NCBI GenBank assembly: GCA_934120265.1
Contig: CAKOTU010000027.1
Span: 1-5,429, forward strand
DNA from: an uncultured Bacilli bacterium
GTDB taxonomy: Bacteria > Bacillota_I > Bacilli_A > RF39 > UBA660
Direction of reading: 5' to 3'
DNA length: 5,429 bases
The notes under the pieces are model-generated. The model had not been told where the DNA came from and did no database searches. It worked only from the letters and a program-made list of their open reading frames with translations. The first letter of the stretch is position 1. Each line of letters begins with the position of its first letter. The position numbers were made by a program, and so were the translations under genes. Below are positions 5,363 through 5,429 of this stretch, one piece after another.

Positions 5363-5429
5363 TTGGCAACTACCTATTTTCGCTTACACTATCTTCGGCG
5401 TTAATGAGCTTAACTTCTGTGTTCGGGAT
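5363..5429 (-). rRNA. rrf: 5S ribosomal RNA, 3' portion (5' part beyond right edge)
   Basis: Read on the minus strand, the first visible bases contain CCGAACACAGAAGTTAAG, the near-universal 5S core at loops B/C and helix III. It is followed by GCCGAAGATAGT, GCGAAAATAGG and the 3' strand of helix I (GTTGCCA). About 67 bases are visible, and the 5' half lies outside the window. The exact 3' end is uncertain by a few bases. The stretch corresponding to helix IV is much shorter than in Bacillus and may be a minimal stem closed by a GUAA loop (5387-5384). 5S usually ends a 16S-23S-5S operon, so such an operon probably lies to the right. Confidence 0.93.

Overview
The window comes from a low-GC, Gram-positive-type bacterium. 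The DNA is very AT-rich, Shine-Dalgarno sites are strong (AGGTGAT, AAGGAGG), and the cluster order tsaE-tsaB-rimI-tsaD is the one known from Bacillota. The visible part of the 5S rRNA has a shortened helix IV and resembles mollicute-type 5S as I remember it. However, tsaE ends in TGA and no gene here needs TGA read as Trp, so the standard bacterial code applies. An uncultured, gut-type member of the Bacilli or a mollicute relative is my best guess, with low confidence at lineage level.

Left part (1-903, minus strand): two adjacent genes, both beginning with the peptide MALIKC. One is a membrane-anchored zinc-ribbon protein with a long Asn/Thr/Pro linker and a probable extracellular domain. 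One base beyond its stop starts a second zinc-ribbon protein that runs off the left edge. They look like one translationally coupled unit.

Middle (904-2774): a divergent, 179-bp intergenic region holds promoters in both directions and an imperfect 29-bp palindrome. It is followed by a plus-strand gene for a 563-residue regulator-like protein with two clear tandem helix-turn-helix domains, a possible third, a central domain of unknown function and a diverged C-terminal part. This is the least understood and most interesting gene of the window.

Right part (2794-5261, minus strand): a tightly overlapped operon tsaE-tsaB-rimI-tsaD. It encodes three of the four proteins that make the universal tRNA modification t6A at position 37 (TsaC/Sua5 is not here), plus a RimI-like GNAT acetyltransferase. 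A bidirectional terminator, whose stem carries both convergent stop codons, separates tsaD from the regulator gene.

Right edge (5262-5429): the 3' part of a 5S rRNA gene on the minus strand, then a hairpin with a T-tract that probably ends the rRNA operon. Directly abutting that is an extended -10 promoter for the tsa operon. No stretch longer than 300 bases lacks a gene. I see no CRISPR array, insertion sequence, tRNA gene or prophage gene. I found no complete new multi-gene system; the best candidate for undescribed biology is the tandem-HTH protein with its palindrome.
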